Source: Ferrimonas balearica (lineage in GTDB: Bacteria > Pseudomonadota > Gammaproteobacteria > Enterobacterales > Shewanellaceae). From it: 64,000 nucleotides of DNA. The stretch's first letter is position 1. The number at the start of each line of letters is the position of its first letter. The translations under genes were made by a program, and so were the position numbers. This document shows, piece by piece, positions 33,777 to 44,609 of this stretch. Location of the stretch: NCBI RefSeq assembly GCF_019802085.1, contig NZ_JAHVHV010000005.1, forward strand, positions 186,001 through 250,000, written 5' to 3'. The notes under the pieces are model-generated. The model was given only the letters and a program-made list of their open reading frames with translations. It was not told the DNA's origin and did no database searches.

Positions 33777-33929
33777 CGGATTGCGCTCCTAGCGGTAAGC
33801 CATGGGGTCATTGTGTTGCTCAGCGTAGCATTCGGTCAACATCCATAGCATTTCAGGCTGTTACAAATTACATGCCCATTTGGTAGAGTGGCAGCTTCCC
33901 AAGTTTCAGGATCGCCTCGCCCCAGCCTT

Positions 33930-36900
33930 ATGCGGCTCAAACAGATCAAGCTCGCCGGATTCAAGTCCTTCGTGGACCCCACCAAGGTGCCCTTCCCGGA
34001 CCAGATGACCGCCATTGTCGGCCCCAACGGCTGCGGCAAATCCAACGTCATTGACGCGGTGCGCTGGGTGCTGGGGGAGAGCAGCGCCAAGAACCTGCGC
34101 GGCGACGCCATGACCGACGTCATCTTTAACGGCTCCAGCGGCCGCAAGCCGGTCTCCGTGGCCAGCGTGGAGCTGGTGTTCGACAACAGCGCCGGTCGCC
34201 TCGACGGCCAGTACGCCAGCTACGCCGAGATCTCGGTCAAGCGCCAGGTCAATCGCGACGCCCAGTCCAGCTACTTTATGAACGGCAACAAGTGCCGCCG
34301 TCGCGACATCACCGATCTCTTTATGGGCACCGGGTTGGGGCCGCGCAGCTACGCCATCATCGAGCAGGGGATGATCTCCCGGCTGATCGAGTCCAAGCCC
34401 CAGGAGCTTCGGGTGTTCATCGAGGAGGCCGCCGGGATCTCCCGCTACAAGGAGCGCCGGCGGGAGACCGAGAACCGCATCCGCCACACCCGGGAGAACC
34501 TGGAGCGCCTCACCGACGTGCGCAGCGAGCTGGGCACCCAGATCGAACGGCTGCGCCGCCAGGCGGACGCCGCCCGACGCTACCGGGAGCTTAAGATCCA
34601 GGAGCGCACCCTGCACGGAGAGTTGCTGGCCCTGCGTTGGCGGGAGCTGAGCGGCCGCATGGGGGAGCTTGAGGCGGTGATCCAGGAACTGGAGCTGAAA
34701 AAGGACCAGTTCGAGAGCGCCAGTGCCGGCGACAGCGCCACGGTGACCGCCCTGGAGCAGCAGCGGTCGGATCTGGCCGCCGAGGTGGAGCAGAGCCAGC
34801 AGAAGCTGTTTGCCCTGGGCAGCCAAATCACCCGCTTGGAGCAGCAGATCCTCCACAGCCGTCAGCGGCGTCAGCAGCTGGAGGATGAGATCCGCCGCAA
34901 CCAGGTGCAGTCCGCCAGCGCCGAACAGAGCCTGGCTCAGCTCTCCGAGGAGGAAGCCGAGCTGGAGGAGAGCCTGGCGATGCTGGCCCCGGAGCTGGAA
35001 ACCCTGGCCGAAGGGGTGGAGGAGCTCTCCCTGACCCTGGAGGAGGCCCAGGAGGCGTTCGATGCTTTAAGCGATCAGCGAGACGCCGCCCGGGACGCCC
35101 AGGCCCAGGCCCAGCGCGCCGCCCAGGTGGCGGCCACCGAGGCGGCCGGACTGGAGCGGGAGGGCCAGCAGCTGGCCAGCTCCGCCGCCCGTCTGGCTCA
35201 GCAGCTGACCCAGTGGGATCCGGCGGCCCAAGAGGCGGCCCTGGCGGCAGCCGAAACCGCCCTGGCGGACGCCGACGCCCTCCAGGCCCGGGAGGCCGCG
35301 CGCCTGGCCGAGGCGCAGCAGCAGCGCGAAGCGGCGGAGCAGGCCTTCGAGCAGGCCCGCAGCGAACGCGAAGCGGCGGCCCGGGAGCATGGCCAGCTGA
35401 CGGCCCAGCACGCCTCCCTGGCCACCCTGCTCAAGGCCCGGGAAACCCGGCTGCCGGCCCCCTTTGATGCCCTGCCGCGGGCCTGGCAACAGTGGACCAT
35501 TGAACCGGGCTGGGCCACCGCCGTGGAGCAGGTGCTCAGCCGCACCCTGCAGGCGGTGGTGGGCGGCGACGAAACTGAACTGCCCGAGGGGCTGGCCCGA
35601 CTGAGCCCCTGTGACACGGCAGCGCAACCGGCGGCCCACCCCTGGCCCCGGCTGCTGGACACCATTCAATCCCCCTTTAACCTGAGCCCCTGGCTGGCCC
35701 AGGTCTACTGCGCCCAGACCGAATCTGAGGCCCGCCAGTGGCTGGCCGAAGCCGGCCCCGGGGTCTCCGTGGTGCTGCCCTGCGGTCGCTGGCTGGCCCA
35801 GGGGTTCGAGGCGGCCCCCGGTCAGGGGGACGAGCGCCCCCTGACCGAACTCAAGGCCCAGTGGGAGCAACTGGCGCAGCAGCTGGAGGCCCAGGCCGAG
35901 GTGTTGGCCCAGGCCGAGCAGAACGTGGCCCAATCCCAGCAGCGCAAACAGGCGGCGAGCCAGACGGAGGAGCAGGCTAGGCGGGAAGCCCAGCAGGCCC
36001 GGGAAGCGCAGCTCAATGAGCAGAACCGGGTGGACAACCTGCGGCAAAACCTGGCCCAGCAGCGTCAGCAGCGGGATCTGCTGGCGGAGCAGCAGGAAGA
36101 GCTGGCCCTGCGCCAGGAGGAGAACGAGGCGCGCCAGCTGGAGCTGGAAGCACGGCGCGAGCAGCTGGAGCTGGACCAGGAACAGGCCGAGCAGGCCCTG
36201 GTGACCATTGAGCAGCGGGCTGAGGCGGAGCGTCAGGCGGTGCGGGCCCGGCAGAGCCAGCGGGATCAGCAGCAGCAACAGCTGCAGCAGCTACAACTGA
36301 CGGTGCAGGGCCAGCAGGCCCGCCTGCAGGGCATGGCCGGCCAACGTCGCCAGGCCGAGGAGGCCCAGGGTCAGTGGCAGGAGCGCTGCGAGTTGGCCCG
36401 GGAGGAGCAGGAAGCCCTGGCCGAACCCCTGTTGGAGTACGAGGAGAGCCTGGCCGAGGAGCTGGCCCAGCGGGTGGAGCTGGAGGCGGAGCTGGCCACC
36501 CGGCGGGACCGCCTGGAGGAGGTGACCCAGACCCTGGCCAGCCTCAACGACTCCCAGCGGGGCCAACAGGCCCAGATCCAGGAGCTGGTGGCCCAGCTCA
36601 GCCGTCACCAGCTGGAGTATGAGGGGCTGCGGGTGCAGGCCCAGGGCCAGCTGGATCTGTTGGCGGAGTCCGAGATGCAGCTCAAGGGGATCCTGGAGAC
36701 CCTGAGCGCCGAGGCGGCGGTCAACCAGTGGCAGACCGATCTGGAGCGGGTGCGGGAGCGCATCAAGCGCCTGGGGGCCATCAACATGGCCGCCATCGAG
36801 GAGTACGAGCAGCAGGCCCAGCGCAAGGCCTACCTGGATGAGCAGGATGCGGATCTCAACCAGGCCCTGGAGGTGTTGGAGTCGGCCATCCGCAAGATTG

Positions 36901-37388
36901 ACCGGGAGACCCGGCAGATGTTCCGGGAGACCTTCGACAAGATCAACGCCGATTTGAGCACCCTGTTTCCCAAGGTGTTCGGCGGCGGCAGCGCCTACCT
37001 GGCCCTGACCGACGACGATCTGCTCAACACCGGGGTCACCATCATGGCCCGGCCGCCGGGCAAAAAGAACAGCACGATCCATCTTCTCTCTGGTGGTGAA
37101 AAGGCATTGACGGCATTATCATTGGTGTTCGCGATTTTCCGCCTCAACCCGGCGCCATTCTGTATGCTGGACGAGGTGGATGCGCCGCTGGATGATGCCA
37201 ACGTCGGGCGCTTCTGCCGGCTGGTGAAGGAGATGTCCGAGACGGTGCAGTTCATCTTTATCAGCCACAACAAGGTGAGCATGGAGATGGCGGATCGCCT
37301 TACCGGGGTGACCATGCATGAGCCGGGGGTTTCCCGGATCGTCGCCGTAGACATCGAAGAGGCCGCTGCCATGGCCCTTATGGGATAA
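33930..37388 (+). CDS. smc: Chromosome segregation protein SMC
   Basis: A 1152-residue SMC protein. The ATG at 33930 (MRLKQIKLAGFKSF) matches the family; the longer frame from 33888 lies in the promoter. Walker A GPNGCGKS is at 31-38, then R-loop, two long coiled coils around a hinge (about residues 510-640, less conserved than usual), the ABC signature LSGGEKALTALSLVFAIF near 1055 and Walker B FCMLDEVDAPLDD near 1080. It compacts and separates chromosomes with ScpAB. Located between cysZ and zipA; zipA follows after 21 bp. Confidence 0.96.
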   Translation: MRLKQIKLAGFKSFVDPTKVPFPDQMTAIVGPNGCGKSNVIDAVRWVLGESSAKNLRGDAMTDVIFNGSSGRKPVSVASVELVFDNSAGRLDGQYASYAEISVKRQVNRDAQSSYFMNGNKCRRRDITDLFMGTGLGPRSYAIIEQGMISRLIESKPQELRVFIEEAAGISRYKERRRETENRIRHTRENLERLTDVRSELGTQIERLRRQADAARRYRELKIQERTLHGELLALRWRELSGRMGELEAVIQELELKKDQFESASAGDSATVTALEQQRSDLAAEVEQSQQKLFALGSQITRLEQQILHSRQRRQQLEDEIRRNQVQSASAEQSLAQLSEEEAELEESLAMLAPELETLAEGVEELSLTLEEAQEAFDALSDQRDAARDAQAQAQRAAQVAATEAAGLEREGQQLASSAARLAQQLTQWDPAAQEAALAAAETALADADALQAREAARLAEAQQQREAAEQAFEQARSEREAAAREHGQLTAQHASLATLLKARETRLPAPFDALPRAWQQWTIEPGWATAVEQVLSRTLQAVVGGDETELPEGLARLSPCDTAAQPAAHPWPRLLDTIQSPFNLSPWLAQVYCAQTESEARQWLAEAGPGVSVVLPCGRWLAQGFEAAPGQGDERPLTELKAQWEQLAQQLEAQAEVLAQAEQNVAQSQQRKQAASQTEEQARREAQQAREAQLNEQNRVDNLRQNLAQQRQQRDLLAEQQEELALRQEENEARQLELEARREQLELDQEQAEQALVTIEQRAEAERQAVRARQSQRDQQQQQLQQLQLTVQGQQARLQGMAGQRRQAEEAQGQWQERCELAREEQEALAEPLLEYEESLAEELAQRVELEAELATRRDRLEEVTQTLASLNDSQRGQQAQIQELVAQLSRHQLEYEGLRVQAQGQLDLLAESEMQLKGILETLSAEAAVNQWQTDLERVRERIKRLGAINMAAIEEYEQQAQRKAYLDEQDADLNQALEVLESAIRKIDRETRQMFRETFDKINADLSTLFPKVFGGGSAYLALTDDDLLNTGVTIMARPPGKKNSTIHLLSGGEKALTALSLVFAIFRLNPAPFCMLDEVDAPLDDANVGRFCRLVKEMSETVQFIFISHNKVSMEMADRLTGVTMHEPGVSRIVAVDIEEAAAMALMG

Positions 37389-37409
37389 ACGAGTTAGGTT
37401 CGACACGCT

Positions 37410-38405
37410 ATGGATGATATGCGCGTAGTCTTTATTGTGGTGGGCCTGTTGGCCATCGTGGGTTTGTTGGTGCACGGGCTCTGGTCCTTGAGGCGCAACA
37501 GCCCCGCCAAGATCCGCAACCGCCGCAGCCCCGCGCCGAAAAAGCGTGCCACCGACCCCCGGGCCGACGAGCCCGTTATTGAGCCTGCCGAGCCCCAGGT
37601 GGAATCGGAGCCGGTGGTCCCCGCCACCCCGCCGCAGCAGGCCAGCCTGCTGAACGACGAACCGGTGACCGCCCCGAGTCGGCGCCCCGCCCAAAGCCGG
37701 GCTCCACGGGCCCCGCGTCAGGAACCCACCCTGGGCGGCGATCAGATTGAGCTGGGCTTTGGCGAGCCGGAGCGGTCCGACGAGGAGGAGGCGATGGCGC
37801 CCATCAGCCTCAAGGAGCTCGAGGCGGAACTGGCCCGGGAGGAGGCCCGGGAGGAGGCCCGTGAGGAGGAGCAGGCGCAGCAAAGCCGCGCCGCCCCCGA
37901 GGCCAAACCGGCCGCCGAAATCGAGACGGCTCCGGAGCCGGTGGCCGAGCCGGCCCCCAAAGCCCAGGCGGCCCCGGCCGAGCCGGCGGACCCGACCGAC
38001 GTCCTGGTACTGCACGTGGTGGGCAAAAGCGGCCCCATCGCCGGGGCGGAGCTGTTGCCCAACCTGCTGACCATGGGCTTCAAGTTCGGTGAGATGGAGA
38101 TCTTCCATCGCCACCAGAACAGCGCCGGTACCGGCCCGGTGCTCTTCTCCCTGGCCAACATGGAGAAGCCCGGCACCTTCAACCCGGACCAGATGGAGCA
38201 GTTCACCACCGACGGGGTGGCGCTCTTTATGACCCTGCCCTGCAAGGGGGATCCCCGGGTCTGCTTCTCCATGATGGAGGGCGCCGCCAAGGGGCTGGCG
38301 GACCTGCACGACGCCGAGGTGCTGGACGATCGCCGCAACCCCTGGACCTCCCAGACCCAGGAGGGCTACGTGGCCCGAATTCAACGGGCGGAGCAGCCGG
38401 CCTGA
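37410..38405 (+). CDS. zipA: Cell division protein ZipA
   Basis: A 331-residue protein. Residues 5-25 are one membrane anchor (VVFIVVGLLAIVGLLVHGLW, matching E. coli ZipA), followed by a basic and a Pro/Glu-rich linker with repeated EEAREEAREEE, and a C-terminal FtsZ-binding domain (about 190-325) with FKFGEMEIFHRHQNSAGTGPVLFSLANMEKPGTF. It tethers FtsZ to the membrane. Sits in smc-zipA-ligA; 70 bp and a hairpin separate it from ligA. Confidence 0.95.
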   Translation: MDDMRVVFIVVGLLAIVGLLVHGLWSLRRNSPAKIRNRRSPAPKKRATDPRADEPVIEPAEPQVESEPVVPATPPQQASLLNDEPVTAPSRRPAQSRAPRAPRQEPTLGGDQIELGFGEPERSDEEEAMAPISLKELEAELAREEAREEAREEEQAQQSRAAPEAKPAAEIETAPEPVAEPAPKAQAAPAEPADPTDVLVLHVVGKSGPIAGAELLPNLLTMGFKFGEMEIFHRHQNSAGTGPVLFSLANMEKPGTFNPDQMEQFTTDGVALFMTLPCKGDPRVCFSMMEGAAKGLADLHDAEVLDDRRNPWTSQTQEGYVARIQRAEQPA

Positions 38406-38426
38406 GGTCGCCTGCCACCGCCCCCA

Positions 38427-38448
38427 AGGGCCGCCAACCGGCGGCCCT
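38427..38448 (+). terminator. Hairpin between zipA and ligA
   Basis: AGGGCCGCC-AACC-GGCGGCCCT is a perfect stem followed by GTGTGTTTCT. It is probably a partial terminator or processing structure, since ligA follows 28 bp later. Confidence 0.5.
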
Positions 38449-38460
38449 GTGTGTTTCTAA

Positions 38461-40506
<2,046 letters not shown>

Positions 40507-40510
40507 ACGT

Positions 40511-40536
40511 CAACGGCGGCCGAAAGGCCGCCGTTG
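40511..40536 (+). terminator. Terminator of ligA
   Basis: CAACGGCGGCC-GAAA-GGCCGCCGTTG is a perfect 11-bp stem with a GNRA loop, starting 5 bp after the ligA stop. The following TTGATTC is only modestly T-rich. Confidence 0.8.
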
Positions 40537-40547
40537 TTGATTCGGGC

Positions 40548-40576
40548 AGAAAAAAGCCGGTGGCGTGGCCACCGGC
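40548..40576 (-). terminator. Orphan intrinsic terminator, minus strand
   Basis: On the minus strand GCCGGTGGCCACGCCACCGGC folds with an 8-bp stem followed by TTTTTT. It faces away from ligA, and no protein gene lies to its right on that strand, so it probably ends a small RNA. Confidence 0.75.
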
Positions 40577-40704
40577 GAACGGGAATCAACCCATTACCAC
40601 AACCGTCCCGAGGGGGCGGGATGAGGGGTCGAGGACAAAACGGAAAAACCCTACTGCGGCACTGTGACGAGCCAGGGAACGGGATTACCCTATCACCTGT
40701 GAAT

Positions 40705-40716
40705 ATTGTATGCAAT
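40705..40716. promoter_or_regulatory. Hydroxyproline-type operator palindrome upstream of HD-GYP gene
   Basis: ATTGTATGCAAT differs by one base from the perfect palindrome in the hydroxyproline promoter (56861-56872) and is the same sequence as the site at 63924 read from the other strand. It overlaps a TATAAA element at 40716-40721. Confidence 0.5.
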
Positions 40717-40871
40717 ATAAAGGCGAGAGGGAGATGGCCCGGAAACGGCGCACGGCGAACGGGCCAAACAAGGGGGATGCTTGTTGCCGTTCCTGGGCTA
40801 TAATCGGACGCGAAACAGTGTGTTGGGCAGGACTGCCCGGGCACGGGCCAGGGAATACAGGGTGGACAGTT

Positions 40872-42116
40872 ATGGCGGTCAGGGAGTGCAAGATCCCGGT
40901 GAACCAACTCAAGCTGGGGCAGTCGATCCGCCTGCCCCTGGCGTGGAAAGAGCACCCCTTCCTGTTCAGCCGGTTCCGCTTAAAGGATCCCGCCCAGATC
41001 CAGTTGATCCAGCGACTGGGCCTCAACCACGTGTTCCTGCAACTGGCCGAGGGCGAGCCCGCCCCCCAGTTCGACCTGCCCTCCACCCCCCAGTCGCCCC
41101 CCGCCCAGCTCGACCAAAGCGAAGTGCGCCGCCAGCAGGCGGAGCGGAACGCGGTGGCGGAGGAGAGCCGGGTCTACCGACGCCTGCTCAAACGCTGCGA
41201 GCAGGCCTATGGCCAATCCCTGGAGCAGGTGCGCAGCAGTTTCACCCGCATGCCCACGGCCCCGGAGCGGGCCTACGCCGACTGCAGCCTGGTGGTGGAT
41301 GAGATCCTCACCCAGTTCGACGCGGCGGGCAGCGATACCGTGCTGCAACTGGTGGCCGCCAACCAGGAGGGCACCATGCAGTTTCATGGCCTCAACGTCT
41401 GCGTGGTGGCCATGGTCCTGGGCAAGGCCCTGGGGCTGGAGGGGCCCAGCCTGCGGGAGCTGGGACTGGCAGCACTGATCCACGATGTGGGCAAGCTGAG
41501 GGTGCCCAGCACCATTCTCAACAAACGAGCCCCCCTGACCAGCGCCGAGCAGAACTACCTCAAAGAGCACCCCAAACTGGCGCTGGAGCTGGTCAAGAAC
41601 ACCCCCTTCGCCACCAAGCCCATCCAGGCCATGGTGACCGGGCACCACGAATACCTGGACGGTAGCGGTTACCCCCGGCGCCTGGCCGGCAAGGCAATTA
41701 CGCCCCTGACCCAAATTCTCACCATCGCCAACGAGTACGACAGCCTGGTCAACGGCACCACCAAATCGCTCCCGCCGTACCAGGCCCTGGCCTATCTGTT
41801 CAAGCACCGCGGCGACCAGCTCAACGCCACCTTCCTGCAAACCCTGGTCAAGACCATCGGCGTCTACCCGCCGGGCACCTTGCTCAAGCTGGAGAACGAG
41901 CAGGTGGGCAAGGTGATCAGCAGTGAAGCCTCCCAGCCGCTCTACCCGACGCTGATGCTCTACGATCCGGAGATCCCCAAGAAGGAGGCGCCCATGGTGA
42001 GCCTGGAGATGCTGGATCTGAAGATCGCCGGAGTGCTCAAGGCCAGCGAACTGACCGAAGCCCAGAGCCACTACCTGGATGTGACGCCGGCGGTGGCCTA
42101 CTACGTGCGCCGTTAG
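40872..42116 (+). CDS. HD-GYP-domain cyclic-di-GMP phosphodiesterase with DUF3391 N-domain
   Basis: A 414-residue protein; start MAVRECKIPVNQLKLG fits the DUF3391 domain (1-130). In-frame codons back to 40734 add a dissimilar, low-complexity extension and are doubtful. The HD-GYP domain (150-345) has HD at 204-205, HHE at 258-260 and DGSGYP at 263-268, all residues needed for metal-dependent hydrolysis of c-di-GMP. It should lower c-di-GMP and affect motility or biofilm. No partner GGDEF gene nearby. Confidence 0.93.
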   Translation: MAVRECKIPVNQLKLGQSIRLPLAWKEHPFLFSRFRLKDPAQIQLIQRLGLNHVFLQLAEGEPAPQFDLPSTPQSPPAQLDQSEVRRQQAERNAVAEESRVYRRLLKRCEQAYGQSLEQVRSSFTRMPTAPERAYADCSLVVDEILTQFDAAGSDTVLQLVAANQEGTMQFHGLNVCVVAMVLGKALGLEGPSLRELGLAALIHDVGKLRVPSTILNKRAPLTSAEQNYLKEHPKLALELVKNTPFATKPIQAMVTGHHEYLDGSGYPRRLAGKAITPLTQILTIANEYDSLVNGTTKSLPPYQALAYLFKHRGDQLNATFLQTLVKTIGVYPPGTLLKLENEQVGKVISSEASQPLYPTLMLYDPEIPKKEAPMVSLEMLDLKIAGVLKASELTEAQSHYLDVTPAVAYYVRR

Positions 42117-42132
42117 GCCCACAGGAGTCTCA

Positions 42133-42945
42133 ATGCAATCCCTCTCCATCATCGGCTGCGGCTGGCTGGGGCTCGCCCTGGCGGAGCAGCTGCAAAGCCA
42201 GGGCTGGCCGGTGCGCGGCAGTGCCCGCCAGGCAGATACTCTGGCCCGCCTGAAGCTGCTGGGCATTCCGGCTTACTCCCTGAGCATCGGCACCACCCTG
42301 GACGGCGACGATCTGGCCGGGCTGTTCCAGGCCGAGGCGCTGTTCGTTAACGTGCCGCCGGGCCGCCAGGCCCAGGACAACAGCTACGCCGACCGGATGG
42401 CGCTGCTGGCCGAAGCTGCCTGGCAGCACGGGATCCGCCGGGCGCTGTTCGTCAGTACCACCGCGGTCTACGCCCCGGGGGAGGCGGTGGATGAGCTAGG
42501 GGCCCTGGATGAGGGGCCGCGGGCGGCGGCAATGCTGGCGGCGGAGCGGGCGATGGCAGCGCGGTTTGGCGCCGGGCTGACGATACTGCGGCCGGCGGGG
42601 CTGGTGGGGGGCGAGCGCCACCCCGGGCGCTTCCTGGCCGGACGCCAGGGGTTGCCGGGGGCCGAGGCACCGGTGAACCTGGTGCATCGGGAGGACGTCA
42701 TCGGGGCCGTGGTGCGGGTGCTGGAGGCGGAGGCCTTTGGCGAGGTGTTCAACCTGTCGGCGCCGGGCCACCCCAGCCGGGGGGCTTTCTATCCCTACGC
42801 GGCCCAGGCCTTGGGCCTGCCGGCGCCCACCTTTGGCGATGCCCCCATGGCCATCAAGCGGATCGACGGCTACAAGATCTGCCGCCAGCTGGGGCTGGTC
42901 TACCGCTACCCGGACCCCTTCAAGATGCCGCCTTTGCCGGCGTGA
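42133..42945 (+). CDS. NAD(P)-dependent epimerase/reductase-like protein, YeeZ family
   Basis: A 270-residue Rossmann protein: the dinucleotide motif is IIGCGWLGLALAEQL at 6-20, and ALFVSTTAVYAPGEAVDE supplies a Ser-Thr-Tyr region. The C-terminal part FGEVFNLSAPGHPSRGAFYPYAAQALGLPAP is typical of the YeeZ-type SDRs, which are short and of unknown substrate. It follows the HD-GYP gene by 16 bp and may be co-transcribed. It overlaps the convergent regulator gene by 26 bp. Confidence 0.82.
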   Translation: MQSLSIIGCGWLGLALAEQLQSQGWPVRGSARQADTLARLKLLGIPAYSLSIGTTLDGDDLAGLFQAEALFVNVPPGRQAQDNSYADRMALLAEAAWQHGIRRALFVSTTAVYAPGEAVDELGALDEGPRAAAMLAAERAMAARFGAGLTILRPAGLVGGERHPGRFLAGRQGLPGAEAPVNLVHREDVIGAVVRVLEAEAFGEVFNLSAPGHPSRGAFYPYAAQALGLPAPTFGDAPMAIKRIDGYKICRQLGLVYRYPDPFKMPPLPA

Positions 42946-43552
42946 TCCGGTAGGCGCAGCGGCTGGCGCCCCCCAACAGGTGCTCGGTGCGGGTCACCTC
43001 GGCCTCTGGGGCCAGCAGGCCCTGGAACAGCTCCAGTTCCTGTCGGCACAGCCCCTGACAGTGGCGGGCGGCGGCGCAGATGGGGCAGTGATCCTCCACC
43101 AGCAGCCAGCCCTCCTCCTGGGGCAGGACCCGGGCCATGTAGCCCTCCTGGTGGCGCAGTTCGGCCAACCTTTCGACCCTCTGGGACAAACTTTCGCAGT
43201 CGGAGAGTGTCTGAGAGTACAGGGTTTTCTGACTCTCGGACCGGTGCTGGATCAGGCGGTCCAGGCCGGCGTCACCGAACAGGTCCTGCACCGACTCCAG
43301 CAGCTGGAGGGTGAGGTCCTGGTGACGATCGCCAAACTCCCGGTGGCCCGCGTCGCTCAAAAACCAATGACGGCTGGGTCGGCCGGGGCCCTGGCGACGG
43401 TCCTCAAACTGGACCAGGCCGCGCTGCTCCAGCTTCTGCAGGTGCTGGCGCACCCCCATGGTGGTCAGGGCCAGCGCCTCGGCCAGGGGGGCCAGGGGAG
43501 AGGGGCCTCGCTGTTTCAGTAAAAACAGGATCTTACTCGCGGCTGAAGACAT
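42920..43552 (-). CDS. ArsR-like winged-helix regulator with a C-terminal cysteine cluster
   Basis: A 210-residue regulator of the COG2345 type. N-terminal winged helix (ALTTMGVRQHLQKLEQRGLVQFEDRRQGPGRPSRHWFLSDAG, residues ~5-75), a helical middle, and a C-terminal domain with four cysteines in CPICAAARHCQGLCRQELELF and a further one in SRCAYRI. Related regulators (SufR group) bind an iron-sulfur cluster. It probably senses iron-sulfur status or redox. Divergent from the SIMPL gene at 43636. Confidence 0.82.
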   Translation of the reverse strand: MSSAASKILFLLKQRGPSPLAPLAEALALTTMGVRQHLQKLEQRGLVQFEDRRQGPGRPSRHWFLSDAGHREFGDRHQDLTLQLLESVQDLFGDAGLDRLIQHRSESQKTLYSQTLSDCESLSQRVERLAELRHQEGYMARVLPQEEGWLLVEDHCPICAAARHCQGLCRQELELFQGLLAPEAEVTRTEHLLGGASRCAYRITPAKAAS

Positions 43553-43635
43553 GGTGCACTCCGAACGGGACCAGGCTCCATTGTCGACGGCTTACCGTAC
43601 TATTTCAAGTAATCGCTTTATATAAGGAGGCGAAT

Positions 43636-44301
43636 GTGGCATCGCTCAAAACCTGGACCTGCCTGTTGCTGCTGTTGCCCTCGCTGGCCATGGCGGAGGG
43701 GCGCTGGATTGAAGTGGAGGGGCTGGGCAGCCTCGAGGTGGCGCCGGACAGAGCTCGGCTGACCGGTCAGATCACCGCCTTGGCGAAAAGCCCCGACGAG
43801 GCCAAGGCCGAAGTGGACGAGGTGGTGGACCGGGTGCTGGATGCGCTGGATGAGGCGGAGCTCTCCCCCAGCCAGTACGGCGCCGGCAGCCTCACCCTGG
43901 GGCCGCGCTACGACTACCAGGAGCGTCAGCGGCGCCTGTTGGGCTACGAGGCCCGGCGCAGCGTCACCCTGGAGGTGGAGGTGGCCGAGGTGGCCACCTG
44001 GCTGGCCCGCTTTACCGAGCTGGGGCTGAACGAGCTGTCCAGTCCCGGCTACTTCGCCAGTGACGATCTGGAGCGTCGGCGCGATCTGTTTCGCCTGGCG
44101 CTGGAGGACGCCCTGGACAAGGCCGATGCCCTGGCCCAGCGGCTGGACAGCGAGCTCGGTGAGGTGCTGACCATCACCGAGCAGGGGGCCACCCCCATGC
44201 CGCGCCAGATGGCGATGGCGGAGGCGGCCGACAGCGGTCGTTACCAGCCGGCCCGTCAGGCCCAGCAGGTGCGCCTGCTGGTGCGAGTGGCCCTGGATTA
44301 A
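43636..44301 (+). CDS. SIMPL-domain (DUF541/YggE-like) periplasmic protein
   Basis: A 221-residue protein from a GTG with a perfect AAGGAGG site. Residues 1-20 form a signal peptide (LLLLLPSLAMA). The SIMPL domain carries GLGSLEVAPDRARLTGQI near 30 and YEARRSVTLEVEV near 110, and LGEVLTITEQGA near 175. E. coli YggE is a periplasmic protein linked to oxidative stress. Divergent from a Cys-rich regulator that may control it. Its stop overlaps the next gene on the other strand by 4 bp. Confidence 0.88.
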   Translation: MASLKTWTCLLLLLPSLAMAEGRWIEVEGLGSLEVAPDRARLTGQITALAKSPDEAKAEVDEVVDRVLDALDEAELSPSQYGAGSLTLGPRYDYQERQRRLLGYEARRSVTLEVEVAEVATWLARFTELGLNELSSPGYFASDDLERRRDLFRLALEDALDKADALAQRLDSELGEVLTITEQGATPMPRQMAMAEAADSGRYQPARQAQQVRLLVRVALD

Positions 44302-44609
44302 GCCAGGGTCTTCTTGGCTTTCTCCAACATGCTCAGCAGATCACCGGTGTTGTCGGCAAAGGGGTTTTTCAGGCTCGCCTGCTGCTGGGCCTGAAACTCC
44401 TCCTGCACCGCCGCCACCTGCTTGGCGGTTTTGTCGTTGGCCTTGCTCTGGGCGGCGGAGACCTTCTGGGTTTCCAGCTGCTGCTCGAACCCCTTGGCCG
44501 GCGCGCTCTGGGTGGCGGTGGACTTGGGTTGAATGTTGGCGTCGAAGTTGGCACCGGGCTCCCGGTGGTACTTGGACGTCATCTGGCTTTGTACCGGTGA
44601 GACGATCAT
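44298..44609 (-). CDS. Hypothetical hydrophilic protein (103 aa)
   Basis: Starts MIVSPVQSQMTSKYHRE at the ATG complementary to 44607-44609. The product is polar, Gln/Lys/Ala rich and probably disordered or coiled coil (FEQQLETQKVSAAQSKANDKTAKQVAAVQEEFQAQQQA), with a helical C-end (GDLLSMLEKAKKTLA). No signal peptide, domain or motif is seen. I do not recognise it. It is convergent with the SIMPL gene; codon use resembles neighbours. Confidence 0.55.
   Translation of the reverse strand: MIVSPVQSQMTSKYHREPGANFDANIQPKSTATQSAPAKGFEQQLETQKVSAAQSKANDKTAKQVAAVQEEFQAQQQASLKNPFADNTGDLLSMLEKAKKTLA

Larger units (their letters stand above)
40507..40871. other. 365-bp gap before the HD-GYP gene with regulatory elements
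   Basis: Contains the ligA terminator (40511-40536), a second hairpin oriented as a minus-strand terminator (40548-40576), an ATTGTATGCAAT palindrome overlapping a TATAAA box (40705-40721), and a perfect TATAAT (40799-40804). The gap suggests a short minus-strand RNA and one or two promoters for the HD-GYP gene. No protein gene is evident. Confidence 0.55.

Noticed and set aside
40734-40871. N-terminal extension of the HD-GYP protein from an ATG at 40734
   Set aside because: It has a fair ribosome site, but the added 46 residues do not resemble DUF3391 and the conserved domain starts at 40872. The possibility of a leader peptide remains.
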